Shown here: positions 9,420-17,773 of the stretch, one piece after another | Layout: every line of letters starts with the position of its first letter | Position numbering within the stretch: the first letter of the stretch is position 1 | Source of the DNA: Candidatus Thiodiazotropha sp. (ex Monitilora ramsayi) | GTDB taxonomy: Bacteria; Pseudomonadota; Gammaproteobacteria; Chromatiales; Chromatiaceae | Assembly: GCA_025655575.1 (NCBI GenBank) | Contig: JAHXIP010000002.1 | Location: forward strand, 1-64,000 | Direction: 5' to 3' | DNA length: 64,000 nucleotides | Notes under the pieces: model-generated | Told to the model about the DNA's origin: nothing | Database searches by the model: none | The model's input: the letters and a program-made list of their open reading frames with translations, nothing else | Made by a program: the position numbers and the translations under genes

Positions 9420-9821
9420 ATGACGGTGGCGTTGGAAAAGGTCAGGCTGGATAAATGGCTCTGGGCTGCCCGCTTCTTTAAGACCCGGCAGATCGCCACA
9501 GAGGCCATCAACGGTGGCAAGGTTCATCTCAACGGACAGCGCACCAAGCCGGGCAAAGAGGTCAAGGTGGGCTCGCATCTGCGAATCCATACGGGTGCGG
9601 CCGAGTACGATATCGAAGTACGCGTACTGGCCAGCAAACGCCTGCCGGCAGTTGAGGCACGCGGCTTCTATGAAGAGACACCTGAAAGCATGGAACGGCG
9701 GGAAAAGATGAACGAGGCCAGACGTCTGGAGCGCCTGCAGAATCCAAAGCCGATTCGGGGCAAGATAAACAAGAAGGATCGGCGTCTCATCCACCGCTTC
9801 ATCAGCAAGGGCGAGTCGTAA
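9420..9821 (+). CDS. hslR: Hsp15-like S4-domain RNA-binding protein, 133 aa
   Basis: The protein opens with the S4 RNA-binding fold: VRLDKWLWAARFFKTRQIA (about residues 7-25), a typical NGGKVHLNG turn and KPGKEVKVG. It ends in a basic tail with GKINKKDRRLIHRF. This is the architecture of Hsp15, which binds stalled 50S subunits carrying nascent chains. Length agrees with the E. coli protein. It sits between grxC and a cysteine-rich unknown gene that starts 2 bases after its stop. Confidence 0.93.
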   Translation: MTVALEKVRLDKWLWAARFFKTRQIATEAINGGKVHLNGQRTKPGKEVKVGSHLRIHTGAAEYDIEVRVLASKRLPAVEARGFYEETPESMERREKMNEARRLERLQNPKPIRGKINKKDRRLIHRFISKGES

Positions 9822-9823
9822 AG

Positions 9824-10285
9824 ATGGATCAGGACGCTTTCCGCAAAACCTACCGTGAGATCAACGAGCGTTCCTGCGTCTACGAAAAAAGCCTGCTCTC
9901 ACGGCACTGCGGCTGCTCCCAGGCCAAGAAGATCTGTATCGCGGAACGCGAAGGGGTGCACTGCGTCTCCGATGAAGCCCAGGAGCAGTGTATTGAGTTG
10001 TTGGAGAACTTGCGCAAGCAGGCACGCTTTGCCTTGAAATCGAATAACGACCAGGAGGTACTGCCCCATGGCAAAGCGATGCGCCTGCAGGTCGGAGGAT
10101 TGCGCGGGCTCTATCTGGCGACCCATCCCGAGAGTGACTCCTCACCCGAATGTGTCGAAGATGTCCACGGATTGATCAGCCAGGCCAAGCAGCTTTTCAA
10201 GGGTCTGGAGAACCTGCCCTATCAGCTGCTTATCAAACAGGTAGCTGCCTATCAGGGGCGACACCGGGGCAAGCGGGAGACCTGA
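9824..10285 (+). CDS. Conserved-looking cysteine-rich protein of unknown function, 153 aa
   Basis: I do not recognise a named family. The N-terminal third holds six cysteines (18, 29, 31, 38, 47, 56) including a CGC step, and a seventh lies at about 132, which suggests a metal or Fe-S site. The remainder is helical and ends in a basic tail. There is no signal peptide or membrane segment. It starts 2 bases after hslR, so it is co-transcribed with grxC-hslR, and it converges on dsrS with only 6 bases between stops. A link to redox or sulfur chemistry is inferred from neighbours only. Confidence 0.8.
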   Translation: MDQDAFRKTYREINERSCVYEKSLLSRHCGCSQAKKICIAEREGVHCVSDEAQEQCIELLENLRKQARFALKSNNDQEVLPHGKAMRLQVGGLRGLYLATHPESDSSPECVEDVHGLISQAKQLFKGLENLPYQLLIKQVAAYQGRHRGKRET

Positions 10286-10291
10286 AGCGCT

Positions 10292-11401
10292 TCACCCGAT
10301 CAGGTCGTTGATGACTTCTCTCAGTGGGTCGAAAACAGGCTCGAGCTTTTTCCGCATCAGGCTGCCAATAGCGTCGCTTTTGCTGAACACGGGTCTGACA
10401 ATCCCATAGCCGACACCGGATAGAAGATAGAGAGAACGAATCGTTTTCTCTCTTGCCGGCAGCGCTTTCAGACTGTCCACGAGTTGCAGATTGTTGCTCT
10501 GCCGAGCCTGTTCCGCCAACGCCTCCAGATCAAGATCGGGATCACCGGACGGCCTGAGTGGACTGAAATAGTCACGCAGAATATCCAGTAGCACCGTCAC
10601 CACATCCTGATTGGCCGGCTTCTCCATCACCTGCAGCACAGTGGAGAGAAAACGCTGCCCCTCGGGGCTACAGATCTTCAAAAGCTGGCTGGCGAAGACA
10701 TTACCCGCTTGCGCCAGTTGTTCAGCTCCCACCCGCTCGATATTACTCAGATTTTTCCCCTCGGAGGCACCGGGTAGTACATCAGGCATACTGCTGAGAA
10801 AGCCCAGATAGTAGGTCGGTTTGCGCTGACAGCGTTTCCAGAGTGCCGCCTGCTCCTCTTCGCTGAGCAGCCCGGGTTGTAGCGATAGCCGCAGGCTCTC
10901 GATAATCAACTGGGGCTCTGTCTCGAAGGGTAGATACTCAACAAGAAACCGGGCCAGCTCGGAACCCATCTCTCCCTCGACAACGGCAGATATGCTAAGC
11001 ATGCGCCGGGCATTGTCCGGGTCCTGCCGGGTCCACCAGGCACGTCGGGCCAACTCGTCGCTCAGACCCCTGGCGCTGGTGACCGCCACTACCGCCTCCG
11101 GCTCTCCCAGAAGCAGCAGCTGCTCCAGGTTCTCGTCACGGGTCTGACCCATGCGGTTCCAGCGCTTGAGATAGATGGGGTAACCCCCGGGAGAGCCCAG
11201 CACATGTCCGGAAAGCACCTCACGAACTTTTCTCAGATAGAGGTCATCCCGGCAGTTGGGACTGAGCGAAACCTTGGCCTCCCCCTTTTCAGAGAGCCCA
11301 TATAACGTCATGGATGACTCATCGATACGGATGGCCTGTGGACTGTTGGCCAACAGGACATTCAAGCGCAGGGCATCTTCACTGGATAGATCCATGGTCA
11401 T
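10292..11401 (-). CDS. dsrS: DsrS-like protein, last gene of the dsr cluster, 369 aa
   Basis: This soluble protein without recognisable catalytic motifs is rich in leucine and charged helices. The assignment rests on position: it is the third gene after dsrP (dsrN-R-S), as in Allochromatium vinosum, where DsrS is a cytoplasmic protein of unknown function, and the length is comparable. The sequence has an N-terminal beta-rich part (about residues 1-75, including the GYPIYLKRWNRMGQ segment) followed by an all-helical region resembling HEAT-like scaffolds. It starts 61 bases after dsrR. The function is unknown; a regulatory or assembly role is only a guess. Confidence 0.8.
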   Translation of the reverse strand: MTMDLSSEDALRLNVLLANSPQAIRIDESSMTLYGLSEKGEAKVSLSPNCRDDLYLRKVREVLSGHVLGSPGGYPIYLKRWNRMGQTRDENLEQLLLLGEPEAVVAVTSARGLSDELARRAWWTRQDPDNARRMLSISAVVEGEMGSELARFLVEYLPFETEPQLIIESLRLSLQPGLLSEEEQAALWKRCQRKPTYYLGFLSSMPDVLPGASEGKNLSNIERVGAEQLAQAGNVFASQLLKICSPEGQRFLSTVLQVMEKPANQDVVTVLLDILRDYFSPLRPSGDPDLDLEALAEQARQSNNLQLVDSLKALPAREKTIRSLYLLSGVGYGIVRPVFSKSDAIGSLMRKKLEPVFDPLREVINDLIG

Positions 11402-11462
11402 GGCTAGACTTCAGATGAATGTGCGGGAGAGAAACTGTACCGGACGTTTGATTGAAACCTGT

Positions 11463-11783
11463 TTACTGTATGGGTTCTTTGGCGGGCGAGTAGTTGCTGT
11501 CTTTGGGATTGAGAAAGATAAACTGGTTTTCACCATCGTCCAGTTCAGCAAAATCCATAGTGGCCTCATCCAGCAGGGAGAAGTGTTCAGGCTCCATGAT
11601 GATGCTGACGCCTTCGCAGTCAAACTGAATATCGTCATCCTTGGCATCGTCGAATCCCATGAGATAATCGAAGCTGCCATCCTCCTTCTGTTGGGCGGCA
11701 AAGCGCAATGCCATGCCTTCCGTACCGCCCTGCTTGGCGGCTTGCTGAATCTGTTCTGCTGCTCGAGGTGTTATCTTAAACAT
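11463..11783 (-). CDS. dsrR: DsrR, cysteine-poor IscA-like protein, 106 aa
   Basis: The protein has the A-type Fe-S carrier fold (MFKITPRAAEQIQQAA at the start, LRFAAQ, FDYLMGFDD), but the three conserved cysteines of IscA/SufA are missing; the only cysteine is in FDCEGVSI (about residue 57). This matches DsrR of A. vinosum, which is known as an IscA-like protein that cannot bind a cluster through those cysteines and affects expression of the dsr genes. The gene overlaps the end of dsrN by 8 bases, so translation is coupled. Identification is firm from fold plus context. Confidence 0.92.
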   Translation of the reverse strand: MFKITPRAAEQIQQAAKQGGTEGMALRFAAQQKEDGSFDYLMGFDDAKDDDIQFDCEGVSIIMEPEHFSLLDEATMDFAELDDGENQFIFLNPKDSNYSPAKEPIQ

Positions 11784-13197
11784 CAGTCACCTTATTTTTT
11801 CTACCTGTTAGCGCCAATCTGTACGAACGAACATGACTTATGAAACGCTCGACCCAGTCGTTGCCACCCACACTTCGCATATGCGTATAACTGGCCAATA
11901 GATTCTTGTAGACGTAACCGTCATTTTTCCCGTCGATACCCGTACCCCTGAGGACCTCATAGGCGAAGTCAGCTTCGTCGACTGATAACCCGGTTAGGGA
12001 TGAGTAGTGAAACTCATGGGCATTGAGTACGCCCGCAGCCGAAGGATTGGACGAAGTCGGCCATGGACCCGTCCCTCTGTCCCTGAGTTGAACATACCCC
12101 CTACCCTGGGGTTTGTCATGCATCACCGTATCTGCAGGAATAATCCCTGCCATTCTACATTTTTTCCCCTGCCAGGACAGACTCCGGGTGAGGTACATGA
12201 GACCACCGCATTCAGCATAAACCGGGCCACCCATTTCGATGAAGTCTGCGATTGCCTGTTGCATGGCGTGATTGGACTCGAGTGCTTCCATGGCCGTCTC
12301 AGGGAAGCCGCCACCAAGAAATATTCCATCTATTTCAGGCAGATAGGCATCATTTAGCGTATTGAAAGGGATCAAACTGACCCCCAACCGCCGCATTCTC
12401 TCTAAGTCATCAGGATAATAAAAGCCGAAGGCCCGATCCCTGGCAAAACCAATCCTCACGGTTTCGCCGGATGTGGAATCCAGTGTATTTTGTGGGGGTG
12501 TCCGTGTAGGAAGTGGTACTTTTTCCGCAATTTGCAGGATTTTCTCAACATCCACTGAGTGCCGAATGGTATTAGCCAAGTAACTGATTATAGATTCGGA
12601 TTTCTCGGCTTCATTACTGGGCATCAGTCCCAGATGCCGCTCATCGATCTGCAGCTTGTCGTCCGCCTGAACGGCGCCCAATACGGGTATATCGGTGTAA
12701 TGCTCGACCACCTCGCGCAGTTTTGACTCATGGCGGCTCCCACCTATTTGGTTGAGAATCACACCGGCGATATCTATCCGGTCATCGAAAGCCTGATAAC
12801 CCAGCAATAGGGGTGCAATGCCACGGGTCATACCACGGCAGTTTATCACCAGGATAACCGGCGTGGAGAGAAACGCCGCCATGGCTGCGTTGCTGTTGGA
12901 GCCCTCGATATCAATCCCGTCATAGAGTCCTTTATTACCCTCTATGAGAGCCATCTCCTTCCCCTGCATACGGGATGCAAAACAGGTCGCTATCTCCTCT
13001 CTGCTCTGGGTATAGAAATCGAGGTTGTAACAGGAATTACCGGAGGCCGCCGTGAGCCAGAGCGGATCGATGTAGTCCGGCCCCTTTTTGAATGTCTGCA
13101 GAGCAATGCCTCGATCACGCAATACTCTGACGAGACCAATCGAAATCGTGGTCTTGCCGGATGATTTATGTGCAGCGGAGATATAGATAGCGGACAC
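11776..13197 (-). CDS. dsrN: DsrN, siroheme amidase (cobyrinate a,c-diamide synthase family), 473 aa
   Basis: The N-terminal CbiA-type ATPase domain starts with the P-loop SAAHKSSGKTT. The C-terminal class I glutamine amidotransferase-like domain shows FLGGGFPE and the nucleophile segment YAECGGLMYL (Cys about 333). In sulfur oxidisers DsrN amidates siroheme, giving the siroamide cofactor of DsrAB. I place the start at GTG 13197 because GAAGGT precedes it by 6 bases and the protein then begins directly at the first strand (SAIYISAA). An upstream in-frame ATG at 13224 has no well-spaced ribosome site and abuts the terminator-like hairpin. dsrR overlaps its end. Confidence 0.93.
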   Translation of the reverse strand: MSAIYISAAHKSSGKTTISIGLVRVLRDRGIALQTFKKGPDYIDPLWLTAASGNSCYNLDFYTQSREEIATCFASRMQGKEMALIEGNKGLYDGIDIEGSNSNAAMAAFLSTPVILVINCRGMTRGIAPLLLGYQAFDDRIDIAGVILNQIGGSRHESKLREVVEHYTDIPVLGAVQADDKLQIDERHLGLMPSNEAEKSESIISYLANTIRHSVDVEKILQIAEKVPLPTRTPPQNTLDSTSGETVRIGFARDRAFGFYYPDDLERMRRLGVSLIPFNTLNDAYLPEIDGIFLGGGFPETAMEALESNHAMQQAIADFIEMGGPVYAECGGLMYLTRSLSWQGKKCRMAGIIPADTVMHDKPQGRGYVQLRDRGTGPWPTSSNPSAAGVLNAHEFHYSSLTGLSVDEADFAYEVLRGTGIDGKNDGYVYKNLLASYTHMRSVGGNDWVERFISHVRSYRLALTGRKNKVTDV

Positions 13198-13237
13198 GGT
13201 TGTACCTTCGAGGCGTACAGGCATCCTAACCCGTCAC

Positions 13238-13273
13238 AAAAAAATCCACCACCGCACAGCGATGGTGGATTTT
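13238..13273 (-). terminator. Rho-independent terminator-like hairpin between dsrP and dsrN
   Basis: On the minus strand AAAATCCACCATCG, a 5-base loop and CGGTGGTGGATT pair almost perfectly (one G-U), and the stem runs into seven U residues (plus-strand A-run 13238-13244). It lies inside the dsr gene string, between dsrP and dsrN, so it should separate or attenuate dsrNRS relative to dsrA-P. Confidence 0.8.
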
Positions 13274-13302
13274 CAGGTTTTCATACGGGTGTCAGTACAA
13301 AT

Positions 13303-14499
13303 TCAGCTATTCGGATCTTCCAGGGTTTCAGGGAAAACCTTGAAAACACGGGCGCCCACCGCAACCATCGTCAATGCGACTGCGATACCGGCAACACCTA
13401 ACGCGGCTTCAGGAAATGTCGGTGTGTAAGATGCGACGACACCGTCAAAAAAGCCACTCTCCACGACTTCCTTGCCCGGGAAAAGATTCATTGGGTAGGC
13501 CTGCCCGCCAATCACGATGACATAAATCTGGAAGAAGCCGCCGATCAATACCGCAATGGATGCAGCTGCAATAGCCCATCGTGACTTTTCGAAGGCCGGA
13601 GAGTAGATCAGAAAAAGTGGCAGCACACTACCAATAAGAATCTGCCCTATCCAAAACATCTGTGTATAGATACCGCCATCAAGCAAAATAAATCGCTCAA
13701 TACCGTGATGCTGTGTGATGTAGAGGTTGGTGATGTTATATGCAAGCGTGAAGTAGAGTACGGCCCCCACGAACACACCCAGCAGGTTTTTCAGTCGGGT
13801 AAGGCGTAAATCACCAATTTCCCGATCACCCCAGATATATGCAGCAATAAGCGTGATGATGAAAAAGGCCAGTCCATAACTGAAGGACATGATGACGAAC
13901 ATCGGCGCCATGATGGCAGCATCATAAGCTTCACGAGCGACCAGAAAACCAAAGATGGAACCGGTACCGGTGGTCAAGGCGATACGCCAGAAGAAAGCGG
14001 CAAAGCCAACCGGACGATTAAACTTGCTGACACTTCGATCCATCATGGTCCAGAGATAGACACCCACGATGGCAAAGAAACCGGAGTAGAGAATCACATT
14101 CCAGGCAAAGATCGATTTAAAATTATACTCTGTCATTGCCACGATCAGGCGATCGGGTCTGCCGAGGTCAAGCACCAATACCATCAGACCGCCAGCCAAC
14201 AAGCCGATTGCCAACAGACCTGAGTAGCGGCCGAGCGGCTTATAGAGCGGCCCACCAAAAACAGACCCGATAGAAGCCACGTTGAGAGCACCGGATGCGG
14301 CAACAATCAAAAAGATGGCGAACACATGAGGAAGCCCCCAGACAATCTGGTTTGACATGCCTGTCACCCAGTGTCCGTTATGTTCCATGTAGTAAGCGGA
14401 TCCCAGTCCTATAGCGATAAAAGCACCAAGCAGTGCCAATCCAGACCAGAAACGTATCGGAGAGCCGCAGTAGAGCTCTCTGTAGTACATCTTACTCAT
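13303..14499 (-). CDS. dsrP: DsrP, NrfD-like integral membrane subunit, 398 aa
   Basis: This polytopic membrane protein has about ten hydrophobic segments from residue 17 (GLALLGAFIAIGLGSAY) to about 385, the profile of the NrfD/PsrC family that exchanges electrons with quinones. In the DsrMKJOP complex it pairs with the periplasmic Fe-S protein DsrO and the cytochrome DsrJ. The start MSKMYYREL lies 21 bases after dsrO. It is the last gene before the terminator-like hairpin at 13238, so the transmembrane complex genes end the first transcription block. Confidence 0.95.
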   Translation of the reverse strand: MSKMYYRELYCGSPIRFWSGLALLGAFIAIGLGSAYYMEHNGHWVTGMSNQIVWGLPHVFAIFLIVAASGALNVASIGSVFGGPLYKPLGRYSGLLAIGLLAGGLMVLVLDLGRPDRLIVAMTEYNFKSIFAWNVILYSGFFAIVGVYLWTMMDRSVSKFNRPVGFAAFFWRIALTTGTGSIFGFLVAREAYDAAIMAPMFVIMSFSYGLAFFIITLIAAYIWGDREIGDLRLTRLKNLLGVFVGAVLYFTLAYNITNLYITQHHGIERFILLDGGIYTQMFWIGQILIGSVLPLFLIYSPAFEKSRWAIAAASIAVLIGGFFQIYVIVIGGQAYPMNLFPGKEVVESGFFDGVVASYTPTFPEAALGVAGIAVALTMVAVGARVFKVFPETLEDPNS

Positions 14500-14520
14500 C
14501 TATTTCCAGCTCCCGACAGA

Positions 14521-15273
14521 TCACAGGTTGCGGTAACGGACACCGGTGTTTAACTCGAGGTCACCGCGTATCTGTACTGAGTTGTATTTTTTCAGCACTT
14601 GACTGATTTCGCTGTTTGGATCCTTCAGGTCACCAAACAGAATGGCAGCGTGCCCATCTTTATCACAGGCTTCCTGACAGGCAGTCTGCATGACACCTTC
14701 ATCGATACGGTGAACGCAGAGCGTACAAGATTCCACACAGCCTTTGCCCCTGGGCGCGTTCACTGACTGATCACTCAGCGCCTCATGGATGAAAGAGCGG
14801 GCTTTATAAGGACAGGCCATCATGCAGTACCGGCAACCGATGCAGCGATGCCGATCAACCAAAACCACACCGTCTGCACGCTTGAACGAGGCATTCGTCG
14901 GGCAGACGTCGACACAGGGTGGATGCTCGCAGTGCTGGCACATAACCGGCAGTCTGCTGATATTTCCCGTCTGCTTATCCTTCAATTTAACAGTACGGAT
15001 CCATGCCGCATCTGTTTCCGGCCGACCCAGATCGGTCAGGCCATGCTCACTGTTGCAGGCATCGACACAGGCAGTGCAACCGTCGGCACATTTGTTGGCA
15101 TCAATTACCATGCCCCAGCGATGTTCACTGCTGGCGCCTTCGGTCCGCTGATCAGTATCAGCGACAGCATGCAGAATCACACCTGGCGCAATAGTTACAG
15201 CACCAGCAACTGCGATAGTTCCACCAATAAACTGCCTGCGTTCCATACTCGGCTGGTCACCCTTCTTGCTCAT
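14521..15273 (-). CDS. dsrO: DsrO, Tat-exported ferredoxin-like Fe-S subunit, 250 aa
   Basis: The N-terminus carries a twin-arginine signal (ERRQFIGGTI, about residues 11-20) followed by a hydrophobic stretch, so the folded protein is exported. Four cysteine groups follow in the pattern of NrfC-type ferredoxins: CADGCTACVDAC, CQHCEHPPCVDVC, CIGCRYCMMAC and CVESCTLC with a later CQEAC, enough for up to four [4Fe-4S] clusters. It is the periplasmic electron carrier between DsrJ and the quinone-reactive DsrP. It starts 2 bases after dsrJ ends, indicating one operon. Confidence 0.96.
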   Translation of the reverse strand: MSKKGDQPSMERRQFIGGTIAVAGAVTIAPGVILHAVADTDQRTEGASSEHRWGMVIDANKCADGCTACVDACNSEHGLTDLGRPETDAAWIRTVKLKDKQTGNISRLPVMCQHCEHPPCVDVCPTNASFKRADGVVLVDRHRCIGCRYCMMACPYKARSFIHEALSDQSVNAPRGKGCVESCTLCVHRIDEGVMQTACQEACDKDGHAAILFGDLKDPNSEISQVLKKYNSVQIRGDLELNTGVRYRNL

Positions 15274-15275
15274 GA

Positions 15276-15740
15276 TCAGTCTCTCTGTATACCAGCTGGC
15301 TGTGACGTGGACTCTACAAAGAATGACTCGTCTTTGTGGTAGCCATACATGTTGCCCTTTTTCTCAGGCGTGGTTCTGTGACACTGGAAGCAGGCGGGAC
15401 TCACCGCAACGTAACCATGGCATTCCTGACAGAATTCACCCTCTGCATCAACTGGCATCGCCTTACCTGACTGGCCGGTCGATGCGTGACAATCGATGCA
15501 CTCTGAAAGGCTGTATTCCAATCCACGAACACCTTCTAATACGGTGTCGTCCCTACCATGCTTGAGGAAATCCATATGATTTCTGCGCATGGTATTGGTA
15601 GGCGCCACACAACTATCTAGCGAAGCGGCCTTGGACCCCTTGGTTACAAAAGTACTCTCACCAAATGCTGACATAGCGGAAAGTAACAACCCTGCCAGCA
15701 GAATAATGAGGTACCTTTTGCTGATGAGAGAACTACGCAT
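15276..15740 (-). CDS. dsrJ: DsrJ, periplasmic triheme cytochrome c, 154 aa
   Basis: A Sec signal or membrane anchor (LIILLAGLLLSAMSAFGE, about residues 10-27) precedes three haem c sites, CIDCH, CQECH and CFQCH. Three CxxCH motifs are the hallmark of DsrJ, which in A. vinosum has one haem with unusual His/Cys ligation; the non-motif cysteine in CVAPTNTMRRNH (about 42) may be that ligand. It acts in the periplasm in DsrMKJOP. The spacing to dsrL is 8 bases. Confidence 0.96.
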   Translation of the reverse strand: MRSSLISKRYLIILLAGLLLSAMSAFGESTFVTKGSKAASLDSCVAPTNTMRRNHMDFLKHGRDDTVLEGVRGLEYSLSECIDCHASTGQSGKAMPVDAEGEFCQECHGYVAVSPACFQCHRTTPEKKGNMYGYHKDESFFVESTSQPAGIQRD

Positions 15741-15748
15741 CTCAGCTC

Positions 15749-17695
15749 CTATTCACCCAACCCCATCTGGATATATCCAGTCGGGCAGACATCGGTGCAG
15801 ACATGGCAACCGATGCACTTGTTGTAGTCGGTATCCACATAACGGCCTGTGGTCGATTCGTTTTTCTTGACCCGGAAGACTGCGTCCTGCGGACAGAAGA
15901 TGACACAGTTGTCACATTCGAAACACATGCCGCAACTCATGCAACGCTTGGCTTCTTCCTGAACCTGCTCCTGATTAAAGCCTGACATACGCTCCTTAAA
16001 GTGATGCAGGACTTCGTCAGCCGAGGGAACATCCTCTGAACGCAGCAGACGCGGCGTTTCCGAGAAGTGGCCCAGGAACAGTTCATTCGCGGAAATGACC
16101 TCATGGCGAGAACGATCTTCGTAGTTATGCACAGCGAATTTCGCTGAAGCAGTGCCGCGCAGATCGTTTTCATTTTTATCGAATGCTTCTGGCTCCAGAT
16201 GGACTTCCTCCAGCTTATGAAGCAGATCGAAGTGATGCACATCCACCTTCGGACGCTTGGCCAGATTTTTCTTGTTGAGATATGAATCGATACTTTCGCA
16301 GGCAATAGAGGCCTGGCCGATCGCCGTGGTCAACAGATGTGGTCGAACAATATCGCCGGCAACGAAATGTCCTTCCTTTCCAGGTACCTGATAGAACTTA
16401 TCTGCATCCATCAGATTGCGGTCGTTGGCCAAATCTTCGAGGCCTTCCATGTCACCACCCTGGCCAATGGCAGAGACGATGATATCCGCATCCAGAATAC
16501 GCTCGGTACCTTCGGTGGGAACCGGCGTCATGCCATCCATGGTGCAATCACAGACCTTGAGGCCGGTGGCGCGACCATCGGCACCGACGATCACTTCCAG
16601 CGGCATCACGCCATCCAGAATTTCGCAACCCTCGTGCAAGGCATCGTGAATCTCGTGCTCGGCAGCGAACATCTTGTCCTTGGTGAACAATGAAGTCAGC
16701 GTTGCCGCGGCAGGTTTGGCCGATGCAGCCAGTGAGTCATCTTGATCGATACTCGAATCAAGCACCACATCTTCAGGATTGCCGGCTGCATCATTACAAC
16801 CAATACGACGCGCTACGGAGATAACGTCGATGGAGGTATCGCCACCACCGATACAGACAACTTTATTGCCGGTAACCTTCATGCGGCCTTCATTGAATGC
16901 TTTGAGGAATGCCACGCCGGAAACACAGTTGGGTGTACCCTCCCAACCATCAACAGGCAGTCCACGACCTGTCTGACAACCCAATGCCCAAAGAATGGCG
17001 TCATACTCTTTCTCGACATCTGCGACAGGAAAATCCACACCAACCTTAACGCCGGTCTTGCTCTCAACGCCCATATCGAGGATACGTTGGATTTCTGCCT
17101 GCAATTTATCACGTGGGATACGATAGTTGGGGATGCCGTAACGCATCATGCCGCCGAGCTCTGGATCCTTCTCGAATACGGTGACGCCATGTCCCATACG
17201 ACGCAGCTGGAAGGCAGCGGCCATACCGGCGGGTCCACCACCAATGACTGCGACTTTCTTGCCAGTGTCAGCACCGGGCGTGAACTTATATCCCTTCTCT
17301 ATGGCAATATCGCCGATGTACTGCTCAACCGCATTGATACCGACGAAATCCTCGACTTCATTTCGGTTACAGCCATCCTGGCAAGGTGCAGGACAGACAC
17401 GCCCCATCATGGAGGGAAAGGGGTTCGCTTCAACCGCACGCTCAAACGCGTACTGCTGCCAATCCAGGCCCTCGGAAGGCTTCTCCTCTTCACGCACGAT
17501 AGCCAACCAGCCGCGGATATCGTGACCGGAAGGGCAACTGCCCTGACAGGGCGGTGTACGATTGATGTAGGTTGGGCATTTGTGTGAGGTATCTTCACTG
17601 AAGATCATATCACCCCAATCATCCCACTCGTTATCACCCTCTTCGTATCGACGCCAGGTGATCGGTTTTTTCATCTCTTCACTAGGAGTTGCCAT
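15749..17695 (-). CDS. dsrL: DsrL, Fe-S flavoprotein NAD(P)H:acceptor oxidoreductase, 648 aa
   Basis: This cytoplasmic enzyme is related to the small subunit of glutamate synthase. It has N-terminal Fe-S cysteines (PPCQGSCPSGHDI, CPAPCQDGCNR), an FAD-binding GGGPAGMAAA (about residue 153), a second nucleotide site GGGDTSIDV (about 284), and two C-terminal ferredoxin motifs, CMSCGMCFECDNC and CIGCHVCTDVC. In sulfur oxidisers DsrL passes electrons from DsrAB-mediated sulfur oxidation to NAD+ and is required for the pathway. Its presence, full length and C-terminal ferredoxin domain support the oxidative direction. It lies between dsrK and dsrJ in the standard order. Confidence 0.96.
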   Translation of the reverse strand: MATPSEEMKKPITWRRYEEGDNEWDDWGDMIFSEDTSHKCPTYINRTPPCQGSCPSGHDIRGWLAIVREEEKPSEGLDWQQYAFERAVEANPFPSMMGRVCPAPCQDGCNRNEVEDFVGINAVEQYIGDIAIEKGYKFTPGADTGKKVAVIGGGPAGMAAAFQLRRMGHGVTVFEKDPELGGMMRYGIPNYRIPRDKLQAEIQRILDMGVESKTGVKVGVDFPVADVEKEYDAILWALGCQTGRGLPVDGWEGTPNCVSGVAFLKAFNEGRMKVTGNKVVCIGGGDTSIDVISVARRIGCNDAAGNPEDVVLDSSIDQDDSLAASAKPAAATLTSLFTKDKMFAAEHEIHDALHEGCEILDGVMPLEVIVGADGRATGLKVCDCTMDGMTPVPTEGTERILDADIIVSAIGQGGDMEGLEDLANDRNLMDADKFYQVPGKEGHFVAGDIVRPHLLTTAIGQASIACESIDSYLNKKNLAKRPKVDVHHFDLLHKLEEVHLEPEAFDKNENDLRGTASAKFAVHNYEDRSRHEVISANELFLGHFSETPRLLRSEDVPSADEVLHHFKERMSGFNQEQVQEEAKRCMSCGMCFECDNCVIFCPQDAVFRVKKNESTTGRYVDTDYNKCIGCHVCTDVCPTGYIQMGLGE

Positions 17696-17773
17696 TTTCA
17701 GTCTCCTTTCGGTACTTGTCTTGGTCGTGTCCTACTCAAGGTAGGAATCATTGTTTGCGCTAGTTCTAGAATA

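Noticed and set aside
11463..11783. Functional IscA Fe-S carrier
   Set aside because: The three conserved cysteines are absent, and position after dsrN identifies it as DsrR.
16742..17587. 281-codon open frame on the plus strand
   Set aside because: It lies wholly antisense to dsrL, and its translation has no domain logic; dsrL motifs are intact, so this is a shadow frame.
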